Positions 7,897 to 16,254 of a stretch of 32,573 bases of DNA are shown piece after piece. The stretch covers positions 1 through 32,573 of the forward strand of contig JADFUR010000101.1 in NCBI GenBank assembly GCA_015222055.1. Reading direction: 5' to 3'. Origin of the DNA: Bacteroidota bacterium (lineage in GTDB: Bacteria > Bacteroidota > Bacteroidia > Bacteroidales > B39-G9). Numbering within the stretch: position 1 is the first letter of the stretch; each line of letters opens with the position of its first letter. Below the pieces are notes generated by a model that searched no databases, was not told the origin of the DNA, and saw only the letters and a list, made by a program, of their open reading frames with translations. The translations under genes were made by a program, and so were the position numbers.

Positions 7897-9018
7897 ATGA
7901 AAACAAGAATCATATTTATTGGATACTTTGTATTTGTACTTTTAATTAGTTCATTGAAAACGTATTCATGTACAACATTTTGCTTGGCAGACAACAATCA
8001 AGTTGTTTATGGTCGTAATTTTGACTTTGAAATAAGTAGCGGTTTTATAGTCAACAACAGAAAAAACTTGATGAAATATGCTCTATTATCAACAGAAGAA
8101 AATATTTTACAATGGACATCAAGGTATGGAAGTATAACGTTTAATCAGGTTGGAATGGAATTTCCATATGGTGGAATGAATGAAAAAGGTCTTGTGATAG
8201 CTCAAATGTATCTTTCCCGAACAAGATATCCTAATATGGATAACAGAAAAGCAATATCGTGTTTACAGTGGATACAATATCAGTTAGATGTTTCAGCAAC
8301 AGTTAATGATGTTCTAAAGAGTGATTCTACAATTCGAATTTCGAATGAAATTCCTGTAGGAATTCATTTTCTCGTTAGCGATAAATCTGGAAAATCAGTA
8401 ACTATTGAATTTATCAATGGAAAAATGGTTTATCGCTTTGATAATAATCTTCCAATTCCATTATTATCCAATAACACTTATGATGAATCGTTTGATTATT
8501 TAAAGCAATTTGATGGTTTTGGTGGCAAAGAAACAATTAAATGGACCAATATAAACGATTTTGAATGGACTGATAATAATACACTTAATACAAATAAACT
8601 TTTTGCAACTGCTGCAAAAAATATGATTAAGAAAAATGATTCAATCACGCTTATTGATAAAGCTTTTGGAGTATTAGAATCCGTTACAATAAAAAATCAC
8701 ACTCAATGGAGTATTGTTTTTGATATAACAAATATGAAAATTTATTTCAAAAATAATCAGCATTGTGAAATAGTCTCTCTGGATTTTAGAAATTTTATTT
8801 TTAATTCAAACGCTGATGTGAAAATGTTAGATATTCAGTCGGCAAAAGCTGATAAAATTAACGAACAATTCATGTTGTATTCGACAGACAGAAATAGAGA
8901 ATATACACTAAAGGCAACAATTCCATTGATAGAATCAGGGTTTATTCCAGAGATACCATTAGAAGCCATAGAGATACAAGTACAATATCCAGAAACCTTT
9001 CAAGTAGTTACCCAATAA
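7897..9018 (+). CDS. Secreted linear amide C-N hydrolase (choloylglycine hydrolase-like Ntn family)
   Basis: The signal peptide (residues 1-24) would be cut just before Cys25, exposing the N-terminal nucleophile: CTTFCLADNNQVVYGRNFDF is the start of the mature Ntn-hydrolase fold, with the family Arg and Asp in GRNFDF. GGMNEKGLVIAQMYL and the later Asn in LSNNTYDES fit the family. Known substrates include conjugated bile acids, penicillin V and N-acyl amides; the substrate cannot be read from sequence. It is probably periplasmic. It lies 105 bp after the LytTR gene with its own promoter-like site and is followed within 10 nt by attC1, so regulator and enzyme appear to travel together. Confidence 0.85.
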   Translation: MKTRIIFIGYFVFVLLISSLKTYSCTTFCLADNNQVVYGRNFDFEISSGFIVNNRKNLMKYALLSTEENILQWTSRYGSITFNQVGMEFPYGGMNEKGLVIAQMYLSRTRYPNMDNRKAISCLQWIQYQLDVSATVNDVLKSDSTIRISNEIPVGIHFLVSDKSGKSVTIEFINGKMVYRFDNNLPIPLLSNNTYDESFDYLKQFDGFGGKETIKWTNINDFEWTDNNTLNTNKLFATAAKNMIKKNDSITLIDKAFGVLESVTIKNHTQWSIVFDITNMKIYFKNNQHCEIVSLDFRNFIFNSNADVKMLDIQSAKADKINEQFMLYSTDRNREYTLKATIPLIESGFIPEIPLEAIEIQVQYPETFQVVTQ

Positions 9019-9026
9019 GCAACAAA

Positions 9027-9160
9027 GCCTAACATTGGGTCATAAAACATGCGGGTTATAGCGGTTTTCTAACATTTTTTGTTATCTTTAACATTCGGTA
9101 ACGGGGGATACTTAAACACGGCAAAATCCCGCACAGTTTCATACCCAAAAACCGTTCAAT
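9027..9160 (+). other. attC-like recombination site 1
   Basis: R'' is GCCTAAC (9027-9033). L'' is 9037-9055 (GGGTCATAAAACATGCGGG). L' is 9128-9146 (CCCGCACAGTTTCATACCC). R' is GTTCAAT (9154-9160). L'' and L' pair over most of their length with a few unpaired bases, as attC extrahelical bases would require. R'' is the exact complement of GTTAGGC at 6899. R' departs from GTTRRRY at one position. The length of 134 bp is within the attC range. Confidence 0.65.
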
Positions 9161-9254
9161 TTCCATAATTTTTTTAAACCCACAGTTTGGGCTTATCACA
9201 CAAAAAATATATCTGGTTTTAATTTATTAATGAAAGGTATTTAATGAGTTTGTT
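9161..9254. other. Short AT-rich spacer between attC1 and promoter copy D
   Basis: No gene is present. A small inverted repeat ACCCACAGTTTGGG lies around 9177-9191. With attC1 and copy D it fills the 467-bp gap after 9018. Confidence 0.4.
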
Positions 9255-9410
9255 GATATTTAACATATTATATATTATTTCACTTATAATAAAAATTGCA
9301 CTTCTGTTTTTTTTTTCATAAATTTACTTACGAATTAGCTTGTGATATAAGTTAAACAAATACATATATAGGATATAAGACACAGTGGTGGGTCTTATTG
9401 AGAGATTCGT
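9255..9410 (+). promoter_or_regulatory. Promoter module copy D
   Basis: It contains a TTGCACTTCTG block (TTG at 9296-9298), a -7 box TAAATTTAC (9319-9327, 20 nt after TTG), the leader ACATATATAGGATATAAGA, and the imperfect palindrome AAGACACAGTGGTGGGTCTT (9377-9396). ATTCGTA stands where copies C and F have the GTTRRRY box, so the recombination core appears lost. It drives the T9SS gene at 9486. Confidence 0.6.
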
Positions 9411-9485
9411 AATAATACCGTACTAAAAAAAGTCTATAAAAAGAATTATTATATATAAAATGAAGGTCTAATTAGAATCTGAGAT

Positions 9486-11291
9486 ATGTATAAAGTGCGA
9501 TTATTAATTGTTTTATTATTTATTCAGACTTGGATAATTTATAAAGGAAATGCTCAACCACTTTCCGCAACTTCTTCAACGGGAAGTGCCTCAACAACAA
9601 GCATTACATTTTCAACTGTAACAGGAGCTTCTGTTAATGTTGATGTTACGTCTATAAATTATCTTCTCTTGGTTTCAACATTTGAATTAGAAATGACGTC
9701 TGCTGGTAATGACAATCGGCAAGCAAGTATAAGGATAGCTGATAATGCAGATCCCGATAATATAAATAGTGGAGTATTTGTCAGGGGTTTATCTGCATCT
9801 AAAAGTACTGATTTTGGTATTGGATCAATTGTCTATATTTTCGATGTGTCGGCATTTTCAGGTAACAGAACATATAATTTAGAACACTCTTTTAGTACTT
9901 CCGCAAGAACATTATCAACAAGTGGCACTATAGTGGCAGTTTCTTTAACTGACGGGACTACTGATTTATATAACTCTGTGAAGCAGTTAGTTTCTCCTGT
10001 AACAATGACAGACACATGGGCTGGTATTACAGGAATGGAAACCGATGTAATTACAACAACTGCTGTTGGAGGGTTTTATGTAGCTGCATCTATTGAAAGT
10101 CTAACTACAAGTTTCAAAACTGCTTCAGTGGCTGAGTGGAAATTGCAATATAAAAAAGGGGTGGGAGGTACATGGACAGACCTTTCTAACACAGTAGGGA
10201 GAAGTATGTTTAATACAGTGGACAAGGGATTGATAAGTCTTGTTGGTTTTTTACCAGATGCAACAACTACTGGCGATTATTATTTTCGAATTTCTCATAT
10301 GAGGACATCCGCAACCAGTACTATACAAACAACTCAGGCAAATATTGTAGCCGTAGCTCTTGCTACAAGTGAAGGTAAATACCCTGTGTTTTCGAAAAAA
10401 GCTACTGGAGTTACAACAACAAGCGGAACATTGGTAGATGCAACAACGGCTTCAATTACTCCGGATATTAACACCGATGTTTTTATTCATGCTCAGTACG
10501 GAATGAGAGGGAGTGCTGAAATCAATTCCTCTATTTATGATTTGTTTGTCGATAATTCTATTTTTAATGGCTCTGATCAGCAACGATACATTAGCAGTTC
10601 TTCAGATATTGGATCTGGTGCATCAGTAGGTTTAGCACAAGGTGTATCCTCAGGAACTACTTATGCTGTGAGTTTGAGGCATGCTTCTGACGGAACAAGC
10701 ACAATAACAACAAATGATATTTCATTAACAGGATTTGGATTGAACATAAATAGTGGTCCTCTACCCATAGAGTTGTTAACTTTCGAAGTTGGAACAGAAG
10801 AATCTGGGGTTTATTTAATTTGGCAAACAGCTAGTGAAAATAATAATGATTTTTTTACTGTAGAACGCTCAGTAAATGGAATAGAGTGGGAAGAAATACA
10901 AAAAAAACAGGGTGCTGGCAAATCGAATATGATTTTAACTTACACAGCATTTGACGATAACCCTTATCAAGGATTATCATATTACCGATTAAAACAAACA
11001 GATTTTGATAGTCAATATTCTTTATCAAAAATAAAAACGGTTTTTTTTGATAAATCAACAAACGAACAAATTAAAATATTCCCAAACCCTTCTAAAAATA
11101 GAGTAACCATTAGTGCTAGCGAAGAAGAATTAGAGCATATTCTTATTTTTAATTCTCTTGGGCAAAATGTTACAGACTTTATTAAAATAATTACTAAAGA
11201 GCGCAAAGCTCTAATTATTGACCTATCCAATTTACCTAATGGTTGCTATATCTTAAAAACGAAAACAACCTCCAGCATTTTTTATAAGTAA
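9486..11291 (+). CDS. T9SS-secreted surface protein (601 aa)
   Basis: A signal peptide (residues 1-24, ending GNAQ) leads into a Ser/Thr-rich beta domain (about 25-420) with two similar halves. About residues 425-520 form a fibronectin-like module common in this phylum: PLPIELLTFEV, then WQTASENNNDFFTVERSVNG, then YYRLKQTDFDSQYSLS. The last 70 residues are a type A sorting domain: IKIFPNPSKNRVTIS, then HILIFNSLGQNV, then LSNLPNGCYILKT. No enzymatic motif is seen; an adhesin or structural surface role is plausible. The gene stands alone between promoter copies D and E, with no attC after it. Confidence 0.85.
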   Translation: MYKVRLLIVLLFIQTWIIYKGNAQPLSATSSTGSASTTSITFSTVTGASVNVDVTSINYLLLVSTFELEMTSAGNDNRQASIRIADNADPDNINSGVFVRGLSASKSTDFGIGSIVYIFDVSAFSGNRTYNLEHSFSTSARTLSTSGTIVAVSLTDGTTDLYNSVKQLVSPVTMTDTWAGITGMETDVITTTAVGGFYVAASIESLTTSFKTASVAEWKLQYKKGVGGTWTDLSNTVGRSMFNTVDKGLISLVGFLPDATTTGDYYFRISHMRTSATSTIQTTQANIVAVALATSEGKYPVFSKKATGVTTTSGTLVDATTASITPDINTDVFIHAQYGMRGSAEINSSIYDLFVDNSIFNGSDQQRYISSSSDIGSGASVGLAQGVSSGTTYAVSLRHASDGTSTITTNDISLTGFGLNINSGPLPIELLTFEVGTEESGVYLIWQTASENNNDFFTVERSVNGIEWEEIQKKQGAGKSNMILTYTAFDDNPYQGLSYYRLKQTDFDSQYSLSKIKTVFFDKSTNEQIKIFPNPSKNRVTISASEEELEHILIFNSLGQNVTDFIKIITKERKALIIDLSNLPNGCYILKTKTTSSIFYK

Positions 11292-11308
11292 AGGCAGGTA
11301 AGTACCAT

Positions 11309-11427
11309 ATAATATTCAATTTCTGCTTTTAACATTTATGAAAAATTGCACAACTGTTTATTTTTTTATTAAATTTACTTTTTAATTATTTTAAACAAAC
11401 ACATATAAAGGAAATAAGACACAGTGC
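11309..11427 (+). promoter_or_regulatory. Promoter module copy E (truncated palindrome)
   Basis: It starts with ATAATATTCAATTTCTG as in copy B. It has TTG (11346-11348), the block GCACAACTG, a -7 box TAAATTTAC (11370-11378), and the leader AAACACATATAAAGGAAAT. It breaks off inside the palindrome after AAGACACAGTG (11416-11426). No GTTRRRY box follows. It drives the RDD fusion gene. Confidence 0.6.
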
Positions 11428-11452
11428 TATTCCCCTTTTTTAATATAAAATA

Positions 11453-13687
11453 ATGACATTTAAAACCCATCTTATTTCGATTTGTAGCTTTTTAATAGAT
11501 TTTTCAATTATTTATTTATTTGTAAGAGCATTAAAACTAATTACATCATCTCTTGGATTTAATAACGAAGTTTTGATATATTTATGTGTTTGCTTACTTT
11601 ATTCAATATTTTCGGCTACTAATAAAGGAAAATCAGTTGGTCGAGAATTTATGCAAATCCAAATAGCTAATAAAAACATAGAATACTCAAAAATCAAAAT
11701 ATTTACTCATGATTTTTTTTATCAATGGGGAATATTTTTCATTTTACCAATGAGTGTATTTCAATATTTTATTCCTATCAATATTTTAATATTATTAGTA
11801 ATATTTTTAGTGATAAACACTTTATCGTGGTTAATTTTTAGAATAAATATTGTAGAGTTATTTTCAAATACTAAAATAAGAAAAAAAACTAATTTCCATG
11901 ATAAAAATAAAATAACATTTGTTTTGTTTTTATCATGGATAATTGATTTAACAATAGTCTTTTCAATAACATTATTAGTAGAATTTTTTTTATTTCAGTG
12001 GATATTTATAAAATATATTTTTATTTTTTTAATAGTTTCCTGTTTATACTATTTAGCTTCGTATATTATTGCAAATAAAACGTTTGGGAAATTCTTTTTT
12101 GGGATATCAATTAGTTTAAAGAGTAAAAAAACAATGCCATTAGAAGCAGTTTTAAAAAGAGAATTGCTTTTTAAGTTTGGTCTTAGTTTCTTAATTCCTT
12201 TGTTGTTAATGATTGCTCTTGGTTGGAACGATGTAAATATGTTAATGATTTTTATCACTATTTTTAACATTATAATTGCAATTGTTTATTACTCATGCAA
12301 AAAAGAATTATGGTGGAATAAATTTGCAAATACAAAATACACTCGTAAAAATTTATCAAAAAAAAATGTGCTAATAAAGTATGCTGTTTTATTGTTTTTC
12401 TTGGGATTTGTATATGTGAATATACTTGTAAACAACAATTATGAAAATAATACGACACAAAATTTTTTAGGGTTCAATTTTCCTTTTAAAAAAAATGGAT
12501 ATCCGAATAATACAAATGTGAAAACTTATATTGATTTTTTATCAATTAATAAATTGCAAAATCCAAAAAATTATATTTTGAGTTTATTTGAAAAAAATGA
12601 TATCGTTATTTTATGTGAATCCAACCATCTTGAGGATACTCAGTGGGATCTGATATATAGTGTTGTAAGGGATTCTCTTTTCATTAATAAAATTGGCAAT
12701 GTTTTTACAGAGTATGGTAATACCAAAAATCAATCAAAAGTTACTACTTTTTTGAGAACTAATTACCAAAACGATACAATGCTTCAAAAAAGTGCAGCTA
12801 CCTTAATGAATTATCATGGCGGTAATTTTTACAGGTTTATTACTAAACTCAACAAACTGAATACTTCTTTATCTGATAGTTTGAAAATTAATTTATTTTT
12901 TACAGATATTATGCCATGGAGTTACTTGATATATGATAAGCCTCCAATTGAACAATTATTAATAAGGGATAGCTTGATGGCTTCTGTTGTAGTTGACTGG
13001 TATAAAAAAACAAAAAAGAAGTGTTTAATCATTACTAATTATAGGCATGCTTTTGCTGTTAATAAAAAAGCTATAGAGCGAAAACGGTTTTTTTCGAATT
13101 GCTCTATTTGGCAAGAGTTTTTTTTCGAAAATGAAGCACAATATATTTATAATAATTTTCCTGATAAAACATCTAATGTTATGATTTATGGTGATGCAAA
13201 TAATTTTTTAAATTTAGCAATACCTATTCAAAATGGAAAATGGAGAACAGCATTTAAAAGTTCTTCGAGACCTGTGGGTTTTAATTTTGATGAAAGTCCT
13301 TTTGGAGAAGATTCTTTCGACTTTTACCCAACGAAAGCGAGAAATATGAACCTAAAATACAAAGATGTTTTTACCGGATTTGTGTTTTATAGGGCTAAAG
13401 AAAAAAATCGTTTCAGTTCGCAATTGTATAGTAAATATGCCGCTCAAAAAGAATATAATGAAATTATTAATCATAAAAATATTGACACAATCTTATTAAA
13501 AGAAAGAATTGAAAAGTATAAAGATTTTTATTTAGATGAAAATAATATTCTATTGGATATCTATTTGAATTGGTATTATTATATTGATATTATATTGTTT
13601 ATTATTTTTACATTTTTCATTTTATTGATTTTGATATTTGATCTTTTATTTTTAAATCAAAATACAGAGATGCCAAGAATTGGTTGA
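11453..13687 (+). CDS. Double RDD membrane domain fused to a Tiki/EreA/ChaN-like domain
   Basis: The protein has 744 aa. Residues about 1-130 and 150-290 are two RDD-like membrane domains, each with an Asp-bearing first helix (IDFSIIYLF; IDLTIVFSI) and a GK.xGR/GKFFFGI motif after the second helix. A single helix (about 307-325) leads to a soluble domain (about 360-690) with DIVILCESNHLEDTQWD at 382, VFTEYGN near 417 and IITNYRHAF near 525. This acidic/His pattern resembles the erythromycin-esterase/ChaN/TraB (Tiki) superfamily, but I cannot assign a catalytic activity. A C-terminal helix (about 708-732) ends the chain. The very low GC content and single-gene unit behind copy E suggest an accessory gene. 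RDD proteins are often ion transporters or carriers, so the combination is unusual. Confidence 0.6.
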   Translation: MTFKTHLISICSFLIDFSIIYLFVRALKLITSSLGFNNEVLIYLCVCLLYSIFSATNKGKSVGREFMQIQIANKNIEYSKIKIFTHDFFYQWGIFFILPMSVFQYFIPINILILLVIFLVINTLSWLIFRINIVELFSNTKIRKKTNFHDKNKITFVLFLSWIIDLTIVFSITLLVEFFLFQWIFIKYIFIFLIVSCLYYLASYIIANKTFGKFFFGISISLKSKKTMPLEAVLKRELLFKFGLSFLIPLLLMIALGWNDVNMLMIFITIFNIIIAIVYYSCKKELWWNKFANTKYTRKNLSKKNVLIKYAVLLFFLGFVYVNILVNNNYENNTTQNFLGFNFPFKKNGYPNNTNVKTYIDFLSINKLQNPKNYILSLFEKNDIVILCESNHLEDTQWDLIYSVVRDSLFINKIGNVFTEYGNTKNQSKVTTFLRTNYQNDTMLQKSAATLMNYHGGNFYRFITKLNKLNTSLSDSLKINLFFTDIMPWSYLIYDKPPIEQLLIRDSLMASVVVDWYKKTKKKCLIITNYRHAFAVNKKAIERKRFFSNCSIWQEFFFENEAQYIYNNFPDKTSNVMIYGDANNFLNLAIPIQNGKWRTAFKSSSRPVGFNFDESPFGEDSFDFYPTKARNMNLKYKDVFTGFVFYRAKEKNRFSSQLYSKYAAQKEYNEIINHKNIDTILLKERIEKYKDFYLDENNILLDIYLNWYYYIDIILFIIFTFFILLILIFDLLFLNQNTEMPRIG

Positions 13688-13701
13688 ATGCTATAATAAA
13701 T

Positions 13702-13768
13702 AAATTTAAAATTTGAAAGTATTATTAAAACCGAAAAAAGTTCAATTAGTAATAATTACTAATTAAAT
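13702..13768. repeat. Dispersed hairpin repeat, copy 1
   Basis: It shares AGTATTATTAAAA(C/T)CGAAAAAAGTTCAA with 22270-22340. Its hairpin is ATTAGTAAT/ATTACTAAT; copy 2 has ATAGGAAT/ATTCCTAT at the same place, so the stem is kept although the bases differ. It lies just after the RDD fusion gene and could end its transcript. Confidence 0.6.
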
Positions 13769-13770
13769 TA

Positions 13771-13831
13771 TTAGCTATCTGTTTTTTTATGTGTTATGTA
13801 TCAAATTAGCAGAACTGTGCAACGGCTATTA
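13771..13831. repeat. Dispersed repeat (AGCTATC family), copy 1
   Basis: It shares AGCTATC.GTTTTTT.ATGTGTT and AACGGCTATTA with 18850-18911. The function is unknown. It lies between the RDD gene and the thiamine operon promoter. Confidence 0.55.
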
Positions 13832-13932
13832 AACAACTTTTTTGCCTATTGTTTTTAAATCTTTTGAAAATATTAAAAATTTACTTTTCGATAAAATTTT
13901 ATTATTAACTATATTTCAACCATATTTTTATT

Positions 13933-13940
13933 TACTTTTG
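13933..13940 (+). promoter_or_regulatory. Promoter -7 box of the thiamine operon
   Basis: TACTTTTG matches the Bacteroidota TAnnTTTG -7 consensus and lies 8 nt before the first paired base of the TPP aptamer, so transcription would start at about the aptamer's 5' end. No good -33 TTTG is seen. Confidence 0.65.
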
Positions 13941-13947
13941 CAGAGAT

Positions 13948-14032
13948 AACTATTAGGGGTGCCTTAAAGTTTTATAGGCTGAGATAACACCCTTGAACCT
14001 GAAATGTTTAATTACATCGTAGGGAAATGGTT
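13948..14032 (+). promoter_or_regulatory. TPP riboswitch aptamer (THI element)
   Basis: It carries the conserved thi-box core: GGGGTGCC (from 13956), GGCTGAGA, ACCCTTGAACCTGA and GTAGGGAA (to 14026). Helix P1 is AACTATT (13948-13954) with AATGGTT (14026-14032). It binds thiamine pyrophosphate and controls the thiamine operon downstream. Confidence 0.95.
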
Positions 14033-14061
14033 TTGATATTAAAATATTATTATTTTCATAT

Positions 14062-14095
14062 AAGCCATTTCGTTTTATACGAGGTGGCTTTTTTT
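14062..14095 (+). terminator. Riboswitch-controlled terminator (expression platform)
   Basis: AAGCCATTTCG (14062-14072) pairs with CGAGGTGGCTT (14080-14090), followed by a T-run. GAAATGG (14024-14030), which overlaps the 3' strand of P1, is complementary to CCATTTC (14065-14071) in the terminator's left arm. Without TPP these can pair as an antiterminator. With TPP, P1 forms and frees the terminator. Confidence 0.9.
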
Positions 14096-14107
14096 AATTT
14101 AAATTTA

Positions 14108-14815
14108 ATGAGTAAAAAAAATAGTTTTGATAAGTATGCGGGTAAATATGATTCGTGGTTTTTCGATAACACTAATTTATTGACATCGGAAGTAAATTTA
14201 GTAGCACATTTTTTAAAGGATGCCGGAAAAGTATTTTCTGTTGGTTGTGGTAGTGGTTTGTTTGAATCAATATTAGAAAGAGATTTTAATATTGAGATTA
14301 AAACAGGACTTGAACCCTCGGATGGTATGGCAGAAATTGCCCGTAAGAGAGGAATGACTGTTGACGTAACTACTGCTGAAAATGCAGATTTTGGAATTGA
14401 TGTACATGATACTGTTCTTTTTAATGGTACTCCTAGTTATATTACAGATTTAGAAAGTGTGGTTCAAAAGGCTTATGCATCAATAAAAAAAGGTGGAAAA
14501 ATTGTTATGATTGATGTGCCTAAAGAAAGCTCTTATGCAACAATGTATAATTTAGCAAAGGCTTTAGATACTTGGGAACATCCTTTATTAGAAGGAGTGC
14601 ATCCAAGAGATCCTTATCCAATAGAATTTGTAAGAGTAGCGAATTGGCGAACAACAGATGAAAAAATTAAACTCTTAGAAAAAGTGGGATTTAAAGATTT
14701 TGAATTTGCTCAAACGTTAACAAAACATCCAAAATATTCAAATGATATGATAGAACAACCTATTAAAGGTTACGATAGTGGTGATTATGTAGCAATTTGT
14801 GCCATTAAAAATTAA
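14108..14815 (+). CDS. Class I SAM-dependent methyltransferase in the thiamine operon
   Basis: The protein has 235 aa and a Rossmann-fold SAM site: VFSVGCGSGLFE (about residues 38-49) is motif I, GLEPSDGM motif II, VLFNGTPSYI motif IV. It resembles small-molecule methyltransferases; the substrate is unknown. The frame is open from an ATG at 14027, but that codon is in the riboswitch and before the terminator, so the start at 14108 (MSKKNSFDKYAG) is chosen. It is the first gene under the TPP riboswitch, 5 nt before thiM, so it should act in thiamine or thiazole/pyrimidine salvage, possibly on a damaged precursor. The role is inferred from position only. Confidence 0.8.
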   Translation: MSKKNSFDKYAGKYDSWFFDNTNLLTSEVNLVAHFLKDAGKVFSVGCGSGLFESILERDFNIEIKTGLEPSDGMAEIARKRGMTVDVTTAENADFGIDVHDTVLFNGTPSYITDLESVVQKAYASIKKGGKIVMIDVPKESSYATMYNLAKALDTWEHPLLEGVHPRDPYPIEFVRVANWRTTDEKIKLLEKVGFKDFEFAQTLTKHPKYSNDMIEQPIKGYDSGDYVAICAIKN

Positions 14816-14820
14816 ATAAA

Positions 14821-15624
14821 GTGATAGAAACAAATCAAATAACTGAAGCATTACAAAAGGTGCGCGAGAAATCACCTTTAGTTCATAATATAACTAATTA
14901 TGTAGCAATGAATAATACTGCCAATGCTCTTCTTTCAATAGGTGCTTCGCCAGTAATGGCACATGCAACCAACGAAGTAGAAGACATGGTAGGTATAGCA
15001 TCATCGCTGGTAATAAATATGGGAACTTTAAGCGAGAAATGGGTTGAAGCTATGATTTTGGCAGGAAAAAAAGCTACAGAAAAAGCTATCCCTGTAATCT
15101 TTGATCCTGTTGGTGTTGGTGCAACGCCATATCGAACTCAAGTAGCACAACAAATAATCGAAAAATGCAAACCTACTGTAATACGAGGAAATGCATCTGA
15201 AATAATGGCACTGTGTAATTCTAATTTAAAAACAAAAGGTGTTGACAGCACATTATCGTCCAATGCAGCTCTTAATTCTGCTAAATTATTGGCAAAATCA
15301 ACAAATGCTATTGTGGTAGTTAGTGGCGAAACCGATTACATAACTGATGGGAAACGAGTAACTAGCATTAATAACGGAAATACTATAATGGCGAAAGTTA
15401 CCGGAATGGGATGTACAGCTACTGCCATTACAGGAGCCTTTGCCGGAGCAGAGAAAGATTTATTTATTGCAGCAGTAAGTGCAATGGCAATAATGGGCAT
15501 TGCTGGCGAAATGGCTAGTGAAGTGTCTAAAGGACCAGGATCTATGCAAATGAATTTTATCGACCAGCTTTATAAAATTTCAAATATTGATATAGAACAA
15601 AGATTAAAAATAAAATATGAATAA
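14821..15624 (+). CDS. thiM: Hydroxyethylthiazole kinase
   Basis: It phosphorylates the thiamine salvage precursor 4-methyl-5-(2-hydroxyethyl)thiazole using ATP. The family signature VHNITNYVAMNNTANALLS followed by IGASPVMAHA.NEVEDM sits at about residues 21-58. Near the C-terminal third, VTGMGCTATAITGAFAG carries the conserved Cys198 of the active site. At 267 aa it is full length. The start is GTG, 5 nt after the methyltransferase stop; its last codons overlap the thiE start by 8 nt. It is regulated by the upstream TPP riboswitch. Confidence 0.96.
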   Translation: MIETNQITEALQKVREKSPLVHNITNYVAMNNTANALLSIGASPVMAHATNEVEDMVGIASSLVINMGTLSEKWVEAMILAGKKATEKAIPVIFDPVGVGATPYRTQVAQQIIEKCKPTVIRGNASEIMALCNSNLKTKGVDSTLSSNAALNSAKLLAKSTNAIVVVSGETDYITDGKRVTSINNGNTIMAKVTGMGCTATAITGAFAGAEKDLFIAAVSAMAIMGIAGEMASEVSKGPGSMQMNFIDQLYKISNIDIEQRLKIKYE

Positions 15625-16249
15625 ATTCGATTTAAGCTTATATCCTGTAACTGATCAAGGTCTTTCTAAAGGTCGGTCGCATGAGTATATTGTAGAGGAA
15701 GCTGTAAAAGGCGGTGTTACCATTGTTCAATTGAGGGAGAAAAATACTTCTTCGCGTGAGTTTTACGAATTGGCAAAATCACTTATGTCGCTTCTAAAAC
15801 CTTTGAATATACCGTTGATTATAAACGATAGATTAGACATTGCCCTTGCTGTTAATGCAGATGGTTTACATATAGGGCAAAGTGATTTGCCTTATTCAAT
15901 TGCTCGAAAATTATTGGGTAAAGATAAAATAATTGGTCTGTCGGTAGAAACAATTGAGCAGGCACGTGAGGCGAATAATCTGGATGTAGATTACATTGGT
16001 TTATCTCCCGTGTTTTCAACAAACACAAAACTTGATATAAATACACCTCTTGAATTGTCAGGGATTAAAGAAATTGCTAGCTTTACAAAACATAAAACTG
16101 TTGCTATTGGAGGTATTAATAGTTTAAATGCAGAAAGTGCTATTGCTAGTGGAGCTGATGGAATTGCAGTTATTTCAGCTATTGTATCACAAGAAAATCC
16201 ACAAGAAGCAGCATTTAATCTTAAAACAATTATTGATAAAGCAAGATAA
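15617..16249 (+). CDS. thiE: Thiamine-phosphate synthase
   Basis: It joins hydroxymethylpyrimidine diphosphate and thiazole phosphate to make thiamine phosphate. The TIM-barrel motifs are in order: IVQLREKNTSSREF (about 34-47), IINDRLDIALAVNADGLHIGQSDLP (about 67-91), IGLSVET, DYIGLSPVFSTNTK and VAIGGINS. Its 210 aa are normal for the family. It overlaps thiM and is followed after 5 nt by thiL, so it is translationally coupled in the operon. Confidence 0.96.
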   Translation: MNKFDLSLYPVTDQGLSKGRSHEYIVEEAVKGGVTIVQLREKNTSSREFYELAKSLMSLLKPLNIPLIINDRLDIALAVNADGLHIGQSDLPYSIARKLLGKDKIIGLSVETIEQAREANNLDVDYIGLSPVFSTNTKLDINTPLELSGIKEIASFTKHKTVAIGGINSLNAESAIASGADGIAVISAIVSQENPQEAAFNLKTIIDKAR

Positions 16250-16254
16250 TTATT

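Noticed and set aside
11416-11453. attI-like core after promoter copy E
   Set aside because: The module stops inside the palindrome and no GTTRRRY box follows, so no recombination core can be claimed here.
14027-14107. Longer start for the first thiamine-operon gene at ATG 14027
   Set aside because: This ATG lies in the P1 helix of the riboswitch and upstream of its terminator; the methyltransferase homology begins at the ATG at 14108.
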